The notes beneath the pieces were generated by a model, which was not told the origin of the DNA, searched no databases, and saw only the letters and a program-made list of their open reading frames with translations. Positions 1-10,700 of a DNA stretch of 64,000 bases are shown here, piece after piece (within the stretch, counting starts at the first letter, position 1; each line of letters starts with the position of its first letter). Source of the stretch: Bradyrhizobium sp. WBOS07 (lineage in GTDB: Bacteria > Pseudomonadota > Alphaproteobacteria > Rhizobiales > Xanthobacteraceae). The position numbers and the translations under genes were made by a program. The stretch covers positions 5,723,501 through 5,787,500 of the forward strand of contig NZ_CP029008.1 in NCBI RefSeq assembly GCF_024585165.1, given 5' to 3'.

Positions 1-48
1 CACAGCTTGCGGGCGTAGGTGCTCCATCATTGAATTGCGGAGTGCACG

Positions 49-1074
49 ATGGATAGTAGCTGGATGCCGCGCACCGCATTGGCGCGGAGCGATCGGTTAA
101 GCCTGTTCGCCCTTAGCGGAAGCACCGCGCTGGGCGAGCGCATCGCGACGTCGTTGGGCTGCTCGCTGGCTGCTCACGAAGAGCGCAGCTTTGAAGACGG
201 CGAACACAAAGTCCGTCCGCTCGATACGGTGGCCGGCCGCGACATCTACGTCGTTCACAGTCTTCACGGTGGGCCCGTCGAGAGCCCGAATGACAAGCTT
301 TGCCGCCTGCTGTTCTTGATCGGCGCACTGAAAGACGCGGGTGCTACAAGCGTGACCGCGGTCACGCCATATCTGTGCTATGCGCGAAAGGACCGCCGAA
401 CCAAGGAAAATGATCCCGTGACCATCCGCTATCTGGCGTCTCTGTTCGAGGCCGTCGGTACGGACAGGGTCGTGACGCTGGACGTGCACAACGAAGCTGC
501 TTACGAGAACGCCTTTCGCTGTCCTTCCGTTGCACTCACGACGGCGCTGCTGCTGATCGACAAGATCAGGTCGATCGCGGGCGACAGGCCAATCAGCGTC
601 GTGTCGCCGGATCTGGGCGGTGGAAAGCGAGCCGATCTGCTGCGCGAAGCTCTTGAGAAGACGTTGCAGAGGCCGATCGGAAAGGCCTTCGTCGAGAAGC
701 ATCGTAGCTCGGGCCGGGTGTCCGGCGACCTGTTTGCCGGTGATGTGACTGATGCATTCTGCGTCGTGGTCGACGACCTGATCAGCAGCGGCGGAACCCT
801 GGTCCGTGCGGCAAAGGCGGCGCGGGCGCACGGCGCAAGAAATGTCATTGCCTGCGTTGCCCACGGCCTTTTCATGCCAGGGGCCGAGACCGCACTTGCG
901 GATCCGTCGATTGATCGCATCATCGCCACAGACACCGTTCCGCCCTTCAGGCTTCCTGCGGGGCCCGTGCTTGCCAAGCTCGAGGTGATCTCGGCGGCTC
1001 CGCTGCTGGCCGAAGCCATCAGACGGCTGCATCAGAACGAATCCCTGGCTGATCTCTTGATGTATCAGGCTTGA
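49..1074 (+). CDS. PRPP synthetase-like protein (ribose-phosphate pyrophosphokinase family)
   Basis: The 341-residue product has the two-lobed phosphoribosyltransferase fold of ribose-phosphate pyrophosphokinases, which make PRPP from ribose 5-phosphate and ATP. Visible signatures are PYLCYARKDRR and VVTLDVHN in the N-terminal half (the ATP and divalent-cation side), VVSPDLGGGKRA in the middle, and the PRPP-binding loop VVVDDLISSGGT near residue 245. The catalytic flexible-loop lysine is present (FVEKHRSSGR). The canonical VVSPDVGG and DKRR motifs are altered, so this is probably a divergent second paralogue rather than the housekeeping prs. ATG at 64 is an alternative start. The neighbours are a phosphoribosyltransferase and a nicotinate phosphoribosyltransferase, both of which use PRPP, which supports a role in supplying it locally. 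The family is certain; the exact substrate is inferred. Confidence 0.85.
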   Translation: MDSSWMPRTALARSDRLSLFALSGSTALGERIATSLGCSLAAHEERSFEDGEHKVRPLDTVAGRDIYVVHSLHGGPVESPNDKLCRLLFLIGALKDAGATSVTAVTPYLCYARKDRRTKENDPVTIRYLASLFEAVGTDRVVTLDVHNEAAYENAFRCPSVALTTALLLIDKIRSIAGDRPISVVSPDLGGGKRADLLREALEKTLQRPIGKAFVEKHRSSGRVSGDLFAGDVTDAFCVVVDDLISSGGTLVRAAKAARAHGARNVIACVAHGLFMPGAETALADPSIDRIIATDTVPPFRLPAGPVLAKLEVISAAPLLAEAIRRLHQNESLADLLMYQA

Positions 1075-1089
1075 CGGAGCCTGACGCCG

Positions 1090-2157
1090 TCATCGGGCGA
1101 GCAGCCGTTCGAGCTGTCTTGCGTCGGATTCGGCGAGGGCGAGATAGGCACGCGCGAGGCGAGGCCATTTCTCGGGCGTGCGCGGGTGCGCATCGAACAG
1201 ATGCGCGATGGACAAGCGCGCCCTCAGCATCGCGCGTCCCATTCGATAAAACAGGAATACGCCGCCCGCGGGGTCATCATGCAGCGTGCGTGCCAGCCGC
1301 CGGCGGATCGCGTCACCGAACCATCGGCCGCCGAGCCTCTCACATTCCAGATGCAGAAACGCGATCTCGTCCAAGGCATCGCTGGCCCGCAAACGGGTAT
1401 TGAACTCGAGACAGTCGATGATGGGATGAGGAGGCGTCAGCCAGATGTGCTCAGGTCTCAGGTCGCCGTGACCGTCGACGATGAATCGTCGGCAGACGCG
1501 GTTGACAAGAACTCGGGCGTTCTGTTCGAGAAATCGTCGCTGACCGGAGGCAACGCGCAAGATCGTGCCACGCGGCAGGCCGAAGCGCTCATTCAGTAGA
1601 ACCTGCCGATCCAGCACGGCGGCTTCGTACAGAGAAGCCAAATAGGTCTGGGGCGCGACCAGGATACGATCGGTATGCGAATAGAAGCGGGCGAGAGCCG
1701 CTGCGAGCTGTTCGGCGTCGGTCTGGCGCGCCGTGCCATTGCGCAGCATGGCCTCCAGCGTCTCATGCTCGTTCAGCCGGCGCATCACCACGAGCCAGTC
1801 CGCCACCGGACCGGAGCCACCGATCGCGTATCCCGAGACCGTCTCGATCAGCGGAACGACGCCGAGATAAACGTCGGGCGCAAGCCGGCGGTTAAGGCTG
1901 ACTTCAGCGAGGCATGCGGCCCTGCGGCGAGCCAGCGTCGAAAAGTCGAGGTAGGAAAAGCGGACCGGCTTCTTAAGCTTGTAGACCCGCGCGCCGTTCA
2001 TGAAGACCCAGGACATGTGGGTCTCCCGCGCCTGAACGTGATCGGGAGCAGGCCTGTAGCTGCCGGGCTCGCTCAGAAAGGCGACCTTGCGGGCCAGGGC
2101 AGAGATGCTGTCGTTCTCGGCCCCCTCGATTGAAAGTTTCTCCTGGCTCTCCAGCAT
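1090..2157 (-). CDS. APH-fold (aminoglycoside phosphotransferase-like) kinase
   Basis: This 355-residue protein ends convergently with the PRPP-synthetase-like gene. Around residues 225-250 it carries the Brenner-type kinase signature VDGHGDLRPEHIWL followed by IDCLEFN, giving the catalytic aspartate (HGDL) and the metal-binding aspartate (ID). The N-terminal lobe has YKLKKPVRF, which holds the nucleotide-binding lysines. This matches the COG2187 kinase group, often fused to a P-loop adenylate-kinase-like domain; here that second domain is absent. The substrate cannot be read from sequence. Its start faces the phosphoribosyltransferase at 2261, leaving about 100 bases for divergent promoters. 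An antibiotic-resistance role should not be assumed: COG2187 members are not typical resistance enzymes. Confidence 0.75.
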   Translation of the reverse strand: MLESQEKLSIEGAENDSISALARKVAFLSEPGSYRPAPDHVQARETHMSWVFMNGARVYKLKKPVRFSYLDFSTLARRRAACLAEVSLNRRLAPDVYLGVVPLIETVSGYAIGGSGPVADWLVVMRRLNEHETLEAMLRNGTARQTDAEQLAAALARFYSHTDRILVAPQTYLASLYEAAVLDRQVLLNERFGLPRGTILRVASGQRRFLEQNARVLVNRVCRRFIVDGHGDLRPEHIWLTPPHPIIDCLEFNTRLRASDALDEIAFLHLECERLGGRWFGDAIRRRLARTLHDDPAGGVFLFYRMGRAMLRARLSIAHLFDAHPRTPEKWPRLARAYLALAESDARQLERLLAR

Positions 2158-2260
2158 GAGAATCTATTGCCAGACGAGGAGCGATGCGGCTTGACGCTGA
2201 TCAACGATCCGGGGTGCGCGTGCAATAGTCTGATCCAACGTTCAACCGGGACCTGCCGAT

Positions 2261-2926
2261 ATGCTGTTTCAAGACAGAGACGATGCCGGCCGTCAGTTGG
2301 CCACAGCTTTGGTGAAGTACAAGAGCCGCCGTCCCGTGATCCTGGCTCTGCCACGCGGTGGAGTGCCGGTGGCGGCGCAGGTCGCCGATCGGTTGCAGGC
2401 GCCCCTCGATTTGGTCCTGGTGCGCAAGATCGGCGCGCCCATGCAGCCCGAACTTGCTATGGGTGCGGTTGTGGACGGGGAACAGCCTGTGATCGTTCGC
2501 AACCGGGACATCATCGATTTCACCGGCGTGAGCGAGGAGACGTTCGACGCCATCTGCAAGGAGGAGCTTGTCGAGATCGACAGGCGCCGGGAACGTTATC
2601 TCGGCAATCGCGCCCGCTCTGAGGTCAAAGGACAGGTCGCGATCATCGTCGACGATGGCATTGCGACGGGTGCGACAACCCTCGCAGCGATTCAGGCACT
2701 GCAAAAACGGGAGCCAAAGGAACTGATCCTGGCCGTACCGGTGGCCCCCCTCGACACGCTGCAGAGGCTGCACGGAGAAGTCGACGCAATCGTTTGCCTG
2801 GATACGCCGCGGGATTTTGGCGCGATCGGCTATTACTACCGTGATTTCAGCCAGGTCAGCGATGACGAGGTCATCGCCATCCTGAAGCGGTTCCCGGCAA
2901 GGGCGACGGCGGCACCGGCTTCATGA
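2261..2926 (+). CDS. Phosphoribosyltransferase-domain protein
   Basis: A 221-residue type I phosphoribosyltransferase of the COG1926 group. The PRPP loop is IIVDDGIATGATTLAA around residues 127-142; its paired aspartates bind the ribose hydroxyls through magnesium. An N-terminal ILALPRGGVPVAAQVAD segment forms the second conserved loop. These proteins are usually annotated only as predicted phosphoribosyltransferases, and the accepting base is unknown. The gene starts a same-strand pair with nicotinate phosphoribosyltransferase 40 bases downstream. With the PRPP-synthetase-like gene upstream, the group looks like a nucleotide or NAD salvage set. Substrate is unassigned. Confidence 0.8.
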   Translation: MLFQDRDDAGRQLATALVKYKSRRPVILALPRGGVPVAAQVADRLQAPLDLVLVRKIGAPMQPELAMGAVVDGEQPVIVRNRDIIDFTGVSEETFDAICKEELVEIDRRRERYLGNRARSEVKGQVAIIVDDGIATGATTLAAIQALQKREPKELILAVPVAPLDTLQRLHGEVDAIVCLDTPRDFGAIGYYYRDFSQVSDDEVIAILKRFPARATAAPAS

Positions 2927-2966
2927 GCTTTCAGGCCGCCGGGTATCCGAAGATGAGGGATCTGTT

Positions 2967-4304
2967 ATGGATTCATCACCTAGCGCGCTCCTGACCGATC
3001 TGTATCAGTTGAACATGCTGCAGGCCTATCTGGAGACGGGCCAGACCGGGACTGCAGTCTTCGAATTCTTCGTCCGCAAGCTTCCGCCACAGCGCAGTTT
3101 CCTGGTGGCGGCCGGGCTTGAGCAGGCGGTGGAGTTCCTGCAAGGATTGCGCTTTTCCGATGACGAACTGAGCTGGCTTGTCCGTAGCGGCAGGTTCAGC
3201 GCGCGCCTGATCGACTATCTGGCTGCCTTTCATTTCAGCGGCGATGTTCATGCCATGCCCGAGGGCACGGTATTCTTCGCCAACGAACCGATCCTTCGCG
3301 TCACAGCGCCGTTGCCCGAAGCCCAGCTTTTAGAAACCCGCTTGATCAATGTGCTGCATTTCCAATCATTGATCGCGTCCAAGGCGGCCCGCATGGCTCT
3401 GCTCGCACCGGACAAGCTGCTGGTTGATTTCGGGTTGCGCCGAGCCCATGGTGCCGAAGCGGGCCTTCTGGCTGCCCGGGCCAGCTATATCGCGGGCTTT
3501 GCCGGAACTGCCACCGTTCTCGCGGAAAAATGCTTCGGGATTCCCGCCTACGGCACGATGGCACACGCGTTCATCCAGGCGTTCGACGACGAGACGGCCG
3601 CTTTCGAAGCGTTTGCACGGGCGCGGCCGAAGGACCTCGTGCTGTTGATTGACACATACGACACCGAGGCGGCGGCCAGGAAGGTCGTGACATTGGCCCC
3701 GCGCCTGCGGGCACTCGGAATAGAGATCCGCGCCGTGCGGATCGACAGCGGGGATCTGGTGGCGCTCTCGAAAAGCGTGCGGCGGATCCTTGACGAGGGC
3801 GGCCTGAAGGATGTGACCATCTTCGTCAGCGGTGGCATTGAGGAGGAAACGTTGTTGTCCTTTGCCCGCGAGGCGGCCCCGATCGATGGCATCGGGATCG
3901 GCACGAGCCTGGCAACGTCGTCCGATGTGCCGGCTCTCGATTGCGCCTACAAGCTGCAGGAATACGCGGGCGTGGCGCGGCGGAAGCGTTCGTCCGGCAA
4001 GGCGACATGGCCCGGTCGCAAGCAGGTGTGGCGCCGTTACGATGCCGACGGCCGTATGGCGCTGGACGTGCTGTCGACAGAGGACGACGTTCAGGAAGGG
4101 GAGACCCTGATCGTCCCTGTTCTGCAAGCGGGGCGCCTGGTCGCGCATCGGCCATCGCTCCAGGATATCCGCGCCTACGCCCGGACGCAGTTGCAGCGAT
4201 TGCCGAGGGGCTTTGAAAGCCTTCGAAGCGGTCCGTCCTATCCGGTCCAGGTGGCGGCCCCGCTTCAGCAATTGGCAGCCGCTGTCGATCTGAGAACCAG
4301 GTAG
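2967..4304 (+). CDS. pncB: Nicotinate phosphoribosyltransferase
   Basis: At 445 residues the protein matches the nicotinate phosphoribosyltransferase family (PncB/NAPRT), which condenses nicotinate with PRPP, driven by ATP, to give nicotinate mononucleotide in the Preiss-Handler route to NAD. The N-terminus LLTDLYQLNMLQAY is the family hallmark. The catalytic histidine that is transiently phosphorylated lies in YGTMAHAFIQAF (His200). The phosphate-binding region IRAVRIDSGDL and the downstream glycine-rich stretch FVSGGIEEE are also present. The preceding base-specific phosphoribosyltransferase and the PRPP-synthetase-like gene point to a PRPP-dependent salvage cluster. Downstream lies the junction with the polyketide locus, and this gene may mark the edge of the conserved backbone. 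Confidence 0.9.
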   Translation: MDSSPSALLTDLYQLNMLQAYLETGQTGTAVFEFFVRKLPPQRSFLVAAGLEQAVEFLQGLRFSDDELSWLVRSGRFSARLIDYLAAFHFSGDVHAMPEGTVFFANEPILRVTAPLPEAQLLETRLINVLHFQSLIASKAARMALLAPDKLLVDFGLRRAHGAEAGLLAARASYIAGFAGTATVLAEKCFGIPAYGTMAHAFIQAFDDETAAFEAFARARPKDLVLLIDTYDTEAAARKVVTLAPRLRALGIEIRAVRIDSGDLVALSKSVRRILDEGGLKDVTIFVSGGIEEETLLSFAREAAPIDGIGIGTSLATSSDVPALDCAYKLQEYAGVARRKRSSGKATWPGRKQVWRRYDADGRMALDVLSTEDDVQEGETLIVPVLQAGRLVAHRPSLQDIRAYARTQLQRLPRGFESLRSGPSYPVQVAAPLQQLAAAVDLRTR

Positions 4305-4750
4305 GCCTCCCGCAAATCCTTCTGATCGGCGTGCAAGGACATCTTGATCTTGCGCAACGGCGAGGTTTAGCCACGCCTATCGTGCCTGCCAGCTCAGGGC
4401 TCCAAGCCTGAAGCGTGTAGGATTCACGCTGGCTGAATTGCAGAAAAGGTTGGACGAGCTTGCCGAGGGCGCGGCTCTCCAGCTTGGCCGTCGCGACTAT
4501 GAACGGCGATTTGGCCTGAATGACGTTGCTCTCAGCCGACTGCGCGATTCTTCGAAAGTCCGGTTGCCTGTTGGTCCAGCGTATTGACCCGGCCGTCGAG
4601 GCTATCAACGGTGTAAGACGACGTGCCCAGGATCCCCGTCAGTGCCGCCGACAGCAGTCTGCGGGCTGGACGATCGATCGACGGATCAATAACGTAATCC
4701 GGCATGTATTGATTTGGATCGATAAAGCTTACAAAAACAAGGTCTTGATT
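4305..4750. other. 446-base junction region between pncB and the polyketide synthase
   Basis: No intact gene is supported here. The stretch holds a degraded coding remnant on the plus strand (4396-4587, listed separately). On the minus strand a 57-codon frame (4705-4532) starts with ATG but has no convincing ribosome-binding site. An AAGG at 4739-4742 sits eight bases before the GTG chosen as the polyketide synthase start. The synthase promoter must lie here, but I see no clear -35/-10 pair. Confidence 0.5.
4396..4587 (+). pseudogene. Remnant of a small conserved rhizobial-type protein
   Basis: From 4423 the plus strand reads FTLAELQKRLDELAEGAAL, then a segment ending in DYERRFGLNDVALSRL, before running into unrelated sequence and a stop at 4585-4587. 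From memory this pattern (amphipathic N-terminus, then DYERLFG-ND-A) belongs to a family of small uncharacterised alphaproteobacterial proteins. No in-frame ATG, GTG or TTG with a ribosome-binding site precedes it, and the C-terminal part appears lost. I read it as a gene broken when the polyketide locus arrived or rearranged. Confidence is low because the assignment rests on recall and a short match. Confidence 0.35.
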
Positions 4751-7700
4751 GTGACTGCGATTGCTGTCGTCGGCATTGGCTGCAGACTTCCGGGACATAT
4801 CAACTCCCCGGACGCCTTGTGGGGGGCGCTCCTGGCCGGCGCCGACCTCGTTGGGGAGATTCCGCCGCAGCGCTGGAATGCCGACGATGACTACGAGCCC
4901 GTCGCAGGCGTGGCGGGCTGCTCGGTTTCGCGCTGGGGCGCGTTCCTCGACGACCCGTTGGGCTTCGATCATCGCTTTTTCGGCATCGGCGAACCCGAGG
5001 CCCTCGCCATGGACCCGCAGCACCGGCTGTTGCTCGAGGTCACCTGGGAGGCCGCCGAACATTCCGGTCGCGATCCGCGCCGCCTGTTCGGGACCGATGC
5101 CGGTGTGTTCTTCGGCCTCTCGCATCAGGACTACATGCAGGTCACGCGTGACGCAGGTGCAATGGGCCTCGCCTATGCATTCACGGGAACGCCCTTCAGC
5201 ATGGCGTCGGGACGGGTCGCCCATGCGATGGGGCTCACGGGTCCTGCCATCAGCATGGACACGGCCTGCTCGTCCAGTCTCGTCGCCGTGCACGCGGCGC
5301 GGCGCAGCCTGCTCGCCCGCGAGTGCCAGGTCGCGTTTGCCGGCGGGGCCATGTTGATGTTCTCGCCCACCACATTCGCCTCGGCGTCAGGGCTCGGCAT
5401 GCTGTCGCCGACAGGACGATGTCACGCGTTTGACGCGCGTGCCGACGGCTTCGTGCGCGCCGAAGGCTGTGGGGTGGTGATGCTCAAGCGACTGAGCGAC
5501 GCCCTGCGCGATAGCGATCGCGTGCTCGCAGTCATCCGCGGCAGCGCCGTCAACCAGGACGGACGCACGCACAACATTCTGGCGCCTTCCCGCGCGGCCC
5601 AGATCGCGGTGATCGATCGCGCGCTTGCCGAGGCGCAGGTTGATCCTTCATCCGTCGGCATGATCGAGGCGCACGGCACCGGCACGCCGGTGGGCGATAC
5701 CGAGGAGTACCACAGTCTCTCATCACGATATGGACGACATTCGCCCTGCGCCCTGGGCTCGCTCAAGAGCAACCTTGGCCACGCGGAATCGGCGGCGGGC
5801 GTCCTGGGTCTGATCAAAGCGACGCTCGCGCTTTCACATGGCGTCGTGCCGCGATCCCTTCACTTCCATCAGCTGCCTGCGCATCTCCAGCCGATCGAGA
5901 CGCGGCTTTTCGTCCCGACGGACTCCTCGCCCTGGCCCTCGACCGGCGCTGACGGACTCCGCCGCGCGGCCGTATCGTCCTACGGAATGTCCGGCACGAA
6001 TGCCCACGTCGTGCTCGAGCAGGCGCCTCACGCGCCTGCTTTGTCTTTTTCGTCGGAAGCCGCCGTAACACACGACCAGCCGTGGTTGTTTCCGATGTCT
6101 TCGACCTCGCCGGAAGCGCTTCGCGTTTCGGCCGGGCGCCTTGCCGCTTGGCTGGACGCAAGCGCCGGCCGTCATCGCCCCAATGACGTTGCGCGGACTC
6201 TCGCGTGCAGGCGCGGGCACCGGCCGGTCCGGCACGCGCTCATTGCGACAACGCTCGCCGATCTGACAGCGCAATTGCGCGGGCTCGCCGTCGATCAGTC
6301 CATCGATGCGGATTGGCCCGACCATGATGGAAGCGGTCCCGTCTTCGTATTCTCCGGACAGGGCTCGCAGTGGGACTCGATGGGCGCGGCGCTGATCGAC
6401 ATCGACCCGGTCTTCGCTGGGGTGGTTGGCGCCATTGAACCTCTGATTCAGACCCTCTGCGGCTTCTCGGTGACCGATGCCCTGCGTCGACCCGCGCAAC
6501 TCGACGGCATCGAACGGATCCAGCCCGCCATTTTCACCATCCAGGTCGCGTTGGCGGCGTCCCTGAAGGCCAAGGGTGTGGTGCCGTCGGCGGTGATCGG
6601 CCATTCGATGGGGGAAGCGTCGGCGGCAGTCGTGGCCGGCGCACTCTCGCTCGAAGACGGCGTGCGGGTGATCTGTCATCGCGCCATGCTGTGCCAAACG
6701 CTTGCTGGATCGGGTGCCATGGCCGTCGTCGGGATGACGGCGGCGGCGGTTCGCGAAGATCTTGCGCGCCGGCGGATCGACGACGTCGAGATCGCCGTAC
6801 TGGCTGCTCCGGCCTCGACGGTGGTGGGGGGCGCTGCCGCGGCCGTGCAGCGCCTCGTCGCTGCCTGGCAGGCCGAGGGCCGGTACGCCCGCGAGGTCGC
6901 GGTCGATGTGGCCTCGCACACGTCGCAAGTGGAGCCGATCCTCGCGCAGCTGTCGGAGCGCCTTGCGGGGGTGACTGCGCACAGACCGCACACGCCGATG
7001 TACAGCACCGTGCTGTTCGATCCGCGCGAGACCCCCGTTTGCGATGGCGCTTACTGGATCGACAACCTTCGGCAATCGGTCCGATTCCGTCCGGCCGTGC
7101 AGGCGGCGCTCGAAGACGGACACCGCGTCTTCGTCGAGTTTTCGCCGCATCCCATCGTGTCCCACGCGGTGTTGGAGAATGCTTCGGCAACCGACTTCGC
7201 CGTCCGCGCGCTTGCATCGATGACTCGCGGCGAGCCCATGCACAACGGGCTTCTGGACCTGGTCGGCGCCATCTATGTCGCCGGGGCGGAGATCGATTTC
7301 AATGTCCTTTATCCCGATGGCCAGCTGCTTGACGTCCCGTTGCCGGCCTGGACGCACTATCCTCTGTTCCTTGCGCCGGCGACGCCGGCCGCAGGTCCGC
7401 ATCACCTGCCGTCAACGCATCCGCTGTTGAACGTCCACCGCGTCCTGCACGAAGAGCCGGAGCGCCACGTCTGGGCTTGCGAGATTGGTCTCGATGCCCA
7501 TCCCTGGCTTGCGGACCACCAGGTGAACGGAACGCCGCTCTTCCCGGGCGCTGCCTTCTGTGAAATGGCGCTCGCCGCCGCGCGCACGGTCCTTGGCACG
7601 TCGCTCGTCGAAGTGCAGACCATCACATTCGACCACGCGTTATGGTTGGAGCCATCGATGCCGATCGTCTGCACGGCAGTGCCGGACCGACCGGGTGAGC

Positions 7701-10700
7701 TGAATTTCAGGCTCGAGAGCCAGGCGGAGAGCGAAGCGCGGGTCCATGCGAGCGGCCGGCTTTGTGGCGCTGCCTCTGCAAAGCCGCCGGCCGTGCACAA
7801 CGTAGCCGCGCTGCGCGCCGCTCACGCGACACCCCTCGCCGCGGACGAGGTGTGGCGGTGGTTCGACTCGCATGGCATCCAGTACGGCCCGTCATTTCGC
7901 GCACTGGCCCCGGAACTGAGGTTATCCGCGGACGGCGCTTCGCTCTTTGCGGATCTTCGGCTCCCGACCTCGTTCCGAACAAGCGCGCGCGGCTACACCG
8001 TGCATCCCGTGCTGCTTGATGCGTGCTTCCAGACCGTCGGGGCATTCGCCCGGGTGGTTTCGGAGACAAACGGGCGCTTGCTGCTGCCGCTCTCGGTGCG
8101 AAGCCTCCGGCTCCACCGCACGGACGCCGACGCCGCCCATTGCATGACCCGCCTGGTCGCGGTCGACGCCCTGCACGTCGAGGTGGACATCGATCTGCTC
8201 GACGCCTCCGGTCGCGTGCTGCTCAGTGTCGAGGGATTGGCAATGGGGAGCGGCGCGGCGGAACAGCATGCCGATGCGGTCGCCTGCAACTCGCGCCTGC
8301 TCGACATCACCTGGCAGTCATGGGACATCCCTCGCGCCACGGTCAGGCTGGAGGATGGCGCCTGGTTGCTGCTCGACGCCGATGATGCGGGACACCGCTT
8401 GATGCTGGACTTGGAACGAGGCCTGCGCGCGCAAGGGTTCAAGTCTGGCATCCTCAGCGGCGCCGGAGCGGAGAAGGGGGGCGCATGGCGCGGGCAGATC
8501 GAAGACGCTCTGCATCAACATCGTCCCGGAGCTGTAGTGGTGGCCTTGCCACGCGGCAATGAGCCGGCGAGTCCCGACGTATCCCGGGCGAACATAAGCA
8601 GCCTGATCCACGTGGCCGACGCCTTGCGGCAATGCGAGCGGCGGCCCCGCCTGTTCGTCGTCACATGTATGGCACAACGCGTCCTGCCGGACGACACCGT
8701 TCAGCTCGCCCACGCTGGTGTGCGTGGCTGGCTGCGAGCAATCGGTGCCGAGCTTCCCGTCCTCCATCCCACCCAGATCGACGTGTGCCCGCAGGCGGAC
8801 GTGTCATTGCTTCGCGCTCAGCTGCTGAGCGGCTCGGACGAAGACGAAACGGCGCTGCGCGGAGGAAGCGCGTATGTCGCACGACTGCAGCGAAGCCCGC
8901 TCAGTCACGCCGATCGCCGCATGATGGACCGCGACGCGGCCCGCGATGGTCTTCGCCTGGAGATCCGCGTGCCCGGTGACCTTGAGAGCCTGGAGATGAC
9001 CGCCTTCGAGAGGCGTGCGCCGGGCGACGGCGAGGTGGAGGTCGTGGTCCATGCCACAAGCGTCAACTTCGCGGATGTGCTCGTCGCCCTTGGCCGCTAT
9101 CCCTCACTTGATGGCCGTGCGCAGGGGCTTGGCCTGGACTTCGCCGGCATCGTCACTGCGGTCGGGCCTGGCGTTTCGGCCTTTCGCGTTGGCGACCGCG
9201 TGGCCGGGCTCTGCGGCGAGGGCGCCTGGGGCACGTATTTGACTTGCGATGCACGCCTGCTGGTCGCAATACCCCGTGCGCTCACGGATGCCGAAGCGGC
9301 CGCCATTCTCACGACAAGTGCCACGGCCATGTATGGCCTCGAGGATCTGGCCCGGATCGGGCCTGGCGACAAGATTCTCATTCATTCGGCGACCGGCGGC
9401 GTCGGCCAGGCGGCTGTGGCCATGGCCCGCGCGGCTGGTGCAGAGATATTTGCAACAGCGGGCTCCGAGGCGCGGCGGGAGCTGCTGCGCGCCGGCGGCA
9501 TCCGTCACGTGTACGATTCTCGAACCGCGGCATTCGCCGAGCAGATCCGGCAGGACACGTCAGGGTACGGCGTCGACGTCGTTCTCAACTCGCTCACCGG
9601 CGCGGCCCAGCGCGCCGGCCTCGGGCTCCTCGCGGCCGGCGGGCGCTTCATCGAGATCGGCAAGAAGGACATCTATGGGGGCACGTGGCTGGAACTGTCG
9701 CCGTTCAAGCGTAACCTCTCGTTCTTTGCCGTCGATCTTGCGCAGATGTGTATCACTGCTCCGGCCCGCGTGCAGGCACTGCTCGCGCGAGTCATGCGTC
9801 TTGTCGGGGAGGAGCGGCTGCCCCTGCCTGATATCGCGACCTATCCTCTCGACGATGCGGCTGACGCCATTCGCATTGTTGGCGGCGCAGGTCACACCGG
9901 AAAGCTCGTGCTCGCCGTTCCAACGACCGGCCATGTCCGCGTGCCGGCGACGCCGGAGCGGTTCACACCGTTCAAACCCGATGGTGCGTACATCGTCACC
10001 GGCGGCCTTGGCGGGCTCGGCCTGTTCCTCGCTGATGCGATGTCCGCAGCCGGAGCCGGTCGCATCATTCTCAACGCGCGCGCCAAGCCCACCGAGGCGG
10101 CGACGGGCGTGCTGAGCGCGATGAAAGCACGGGGTACCGAAGTTGAGGTGATAAGTGCCGATATCGCGGAGCCATCGACCGCACGGCGCGTTGTCGGAGC
10201 CGCCACTGCGACTGGCCTGCCGCTGCGAGGTGTCCTGCACGGTGCCGCCGTCGTCGAGGACGGCATCCTCCCCTCTGTGACAGACGAGAAGCTGCATCGA
10301 AACTGGGCGCCCAAGGTCCAGGGCGCCTGGCATTTGCATGCGGCGACGCTGAAGCAGCAACTCGACTGGTTTTGCTGTTTCTCCTCGGTTGCGGCGCTGT
10401 TCGGTTCGCCCGGTCAGTCGGCCTACGCCGCCGCCAACGGGTGGCTCGACACATTCACGCAATGGCGGCGTGCCCAGGGGCTGCCGTCCTCGGCGATCGG
10501 CTGGGCGGCGTGGGCGGATATCGGCGCCGGTGCGCATCTTTCGGCCCGCGGCGATGCGCGAATGATCGAGCCGCGCGACGGTGCTTACGCATTCGAGACG
10601 CTGCTGCGGCACGACCGCGGGTATGCCGCCTATGTCCATCTCGACGGCGCCCCATGGCTGACGTCGCTCGCCGCGCGCAGCCCGTTCGCGGCGGCGATGT

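Noticed and set aside
4532..4705. 57-codon minus-strand frame in the pncB-PKS gap
   Set aside because: Starts with ATG but lacks a ribosome-binding site and any family resemblance; it overlaps the plus-strand remnant, which looks more like true coding sequence.
4520..4750. ATG 4520 as start of the polyketide synthase
   Set aside because: The extra 77 residues have no KS homology and overlap the gene remnant; GTG 4751 has a ribosome-binding site and begins exactly at the KS.
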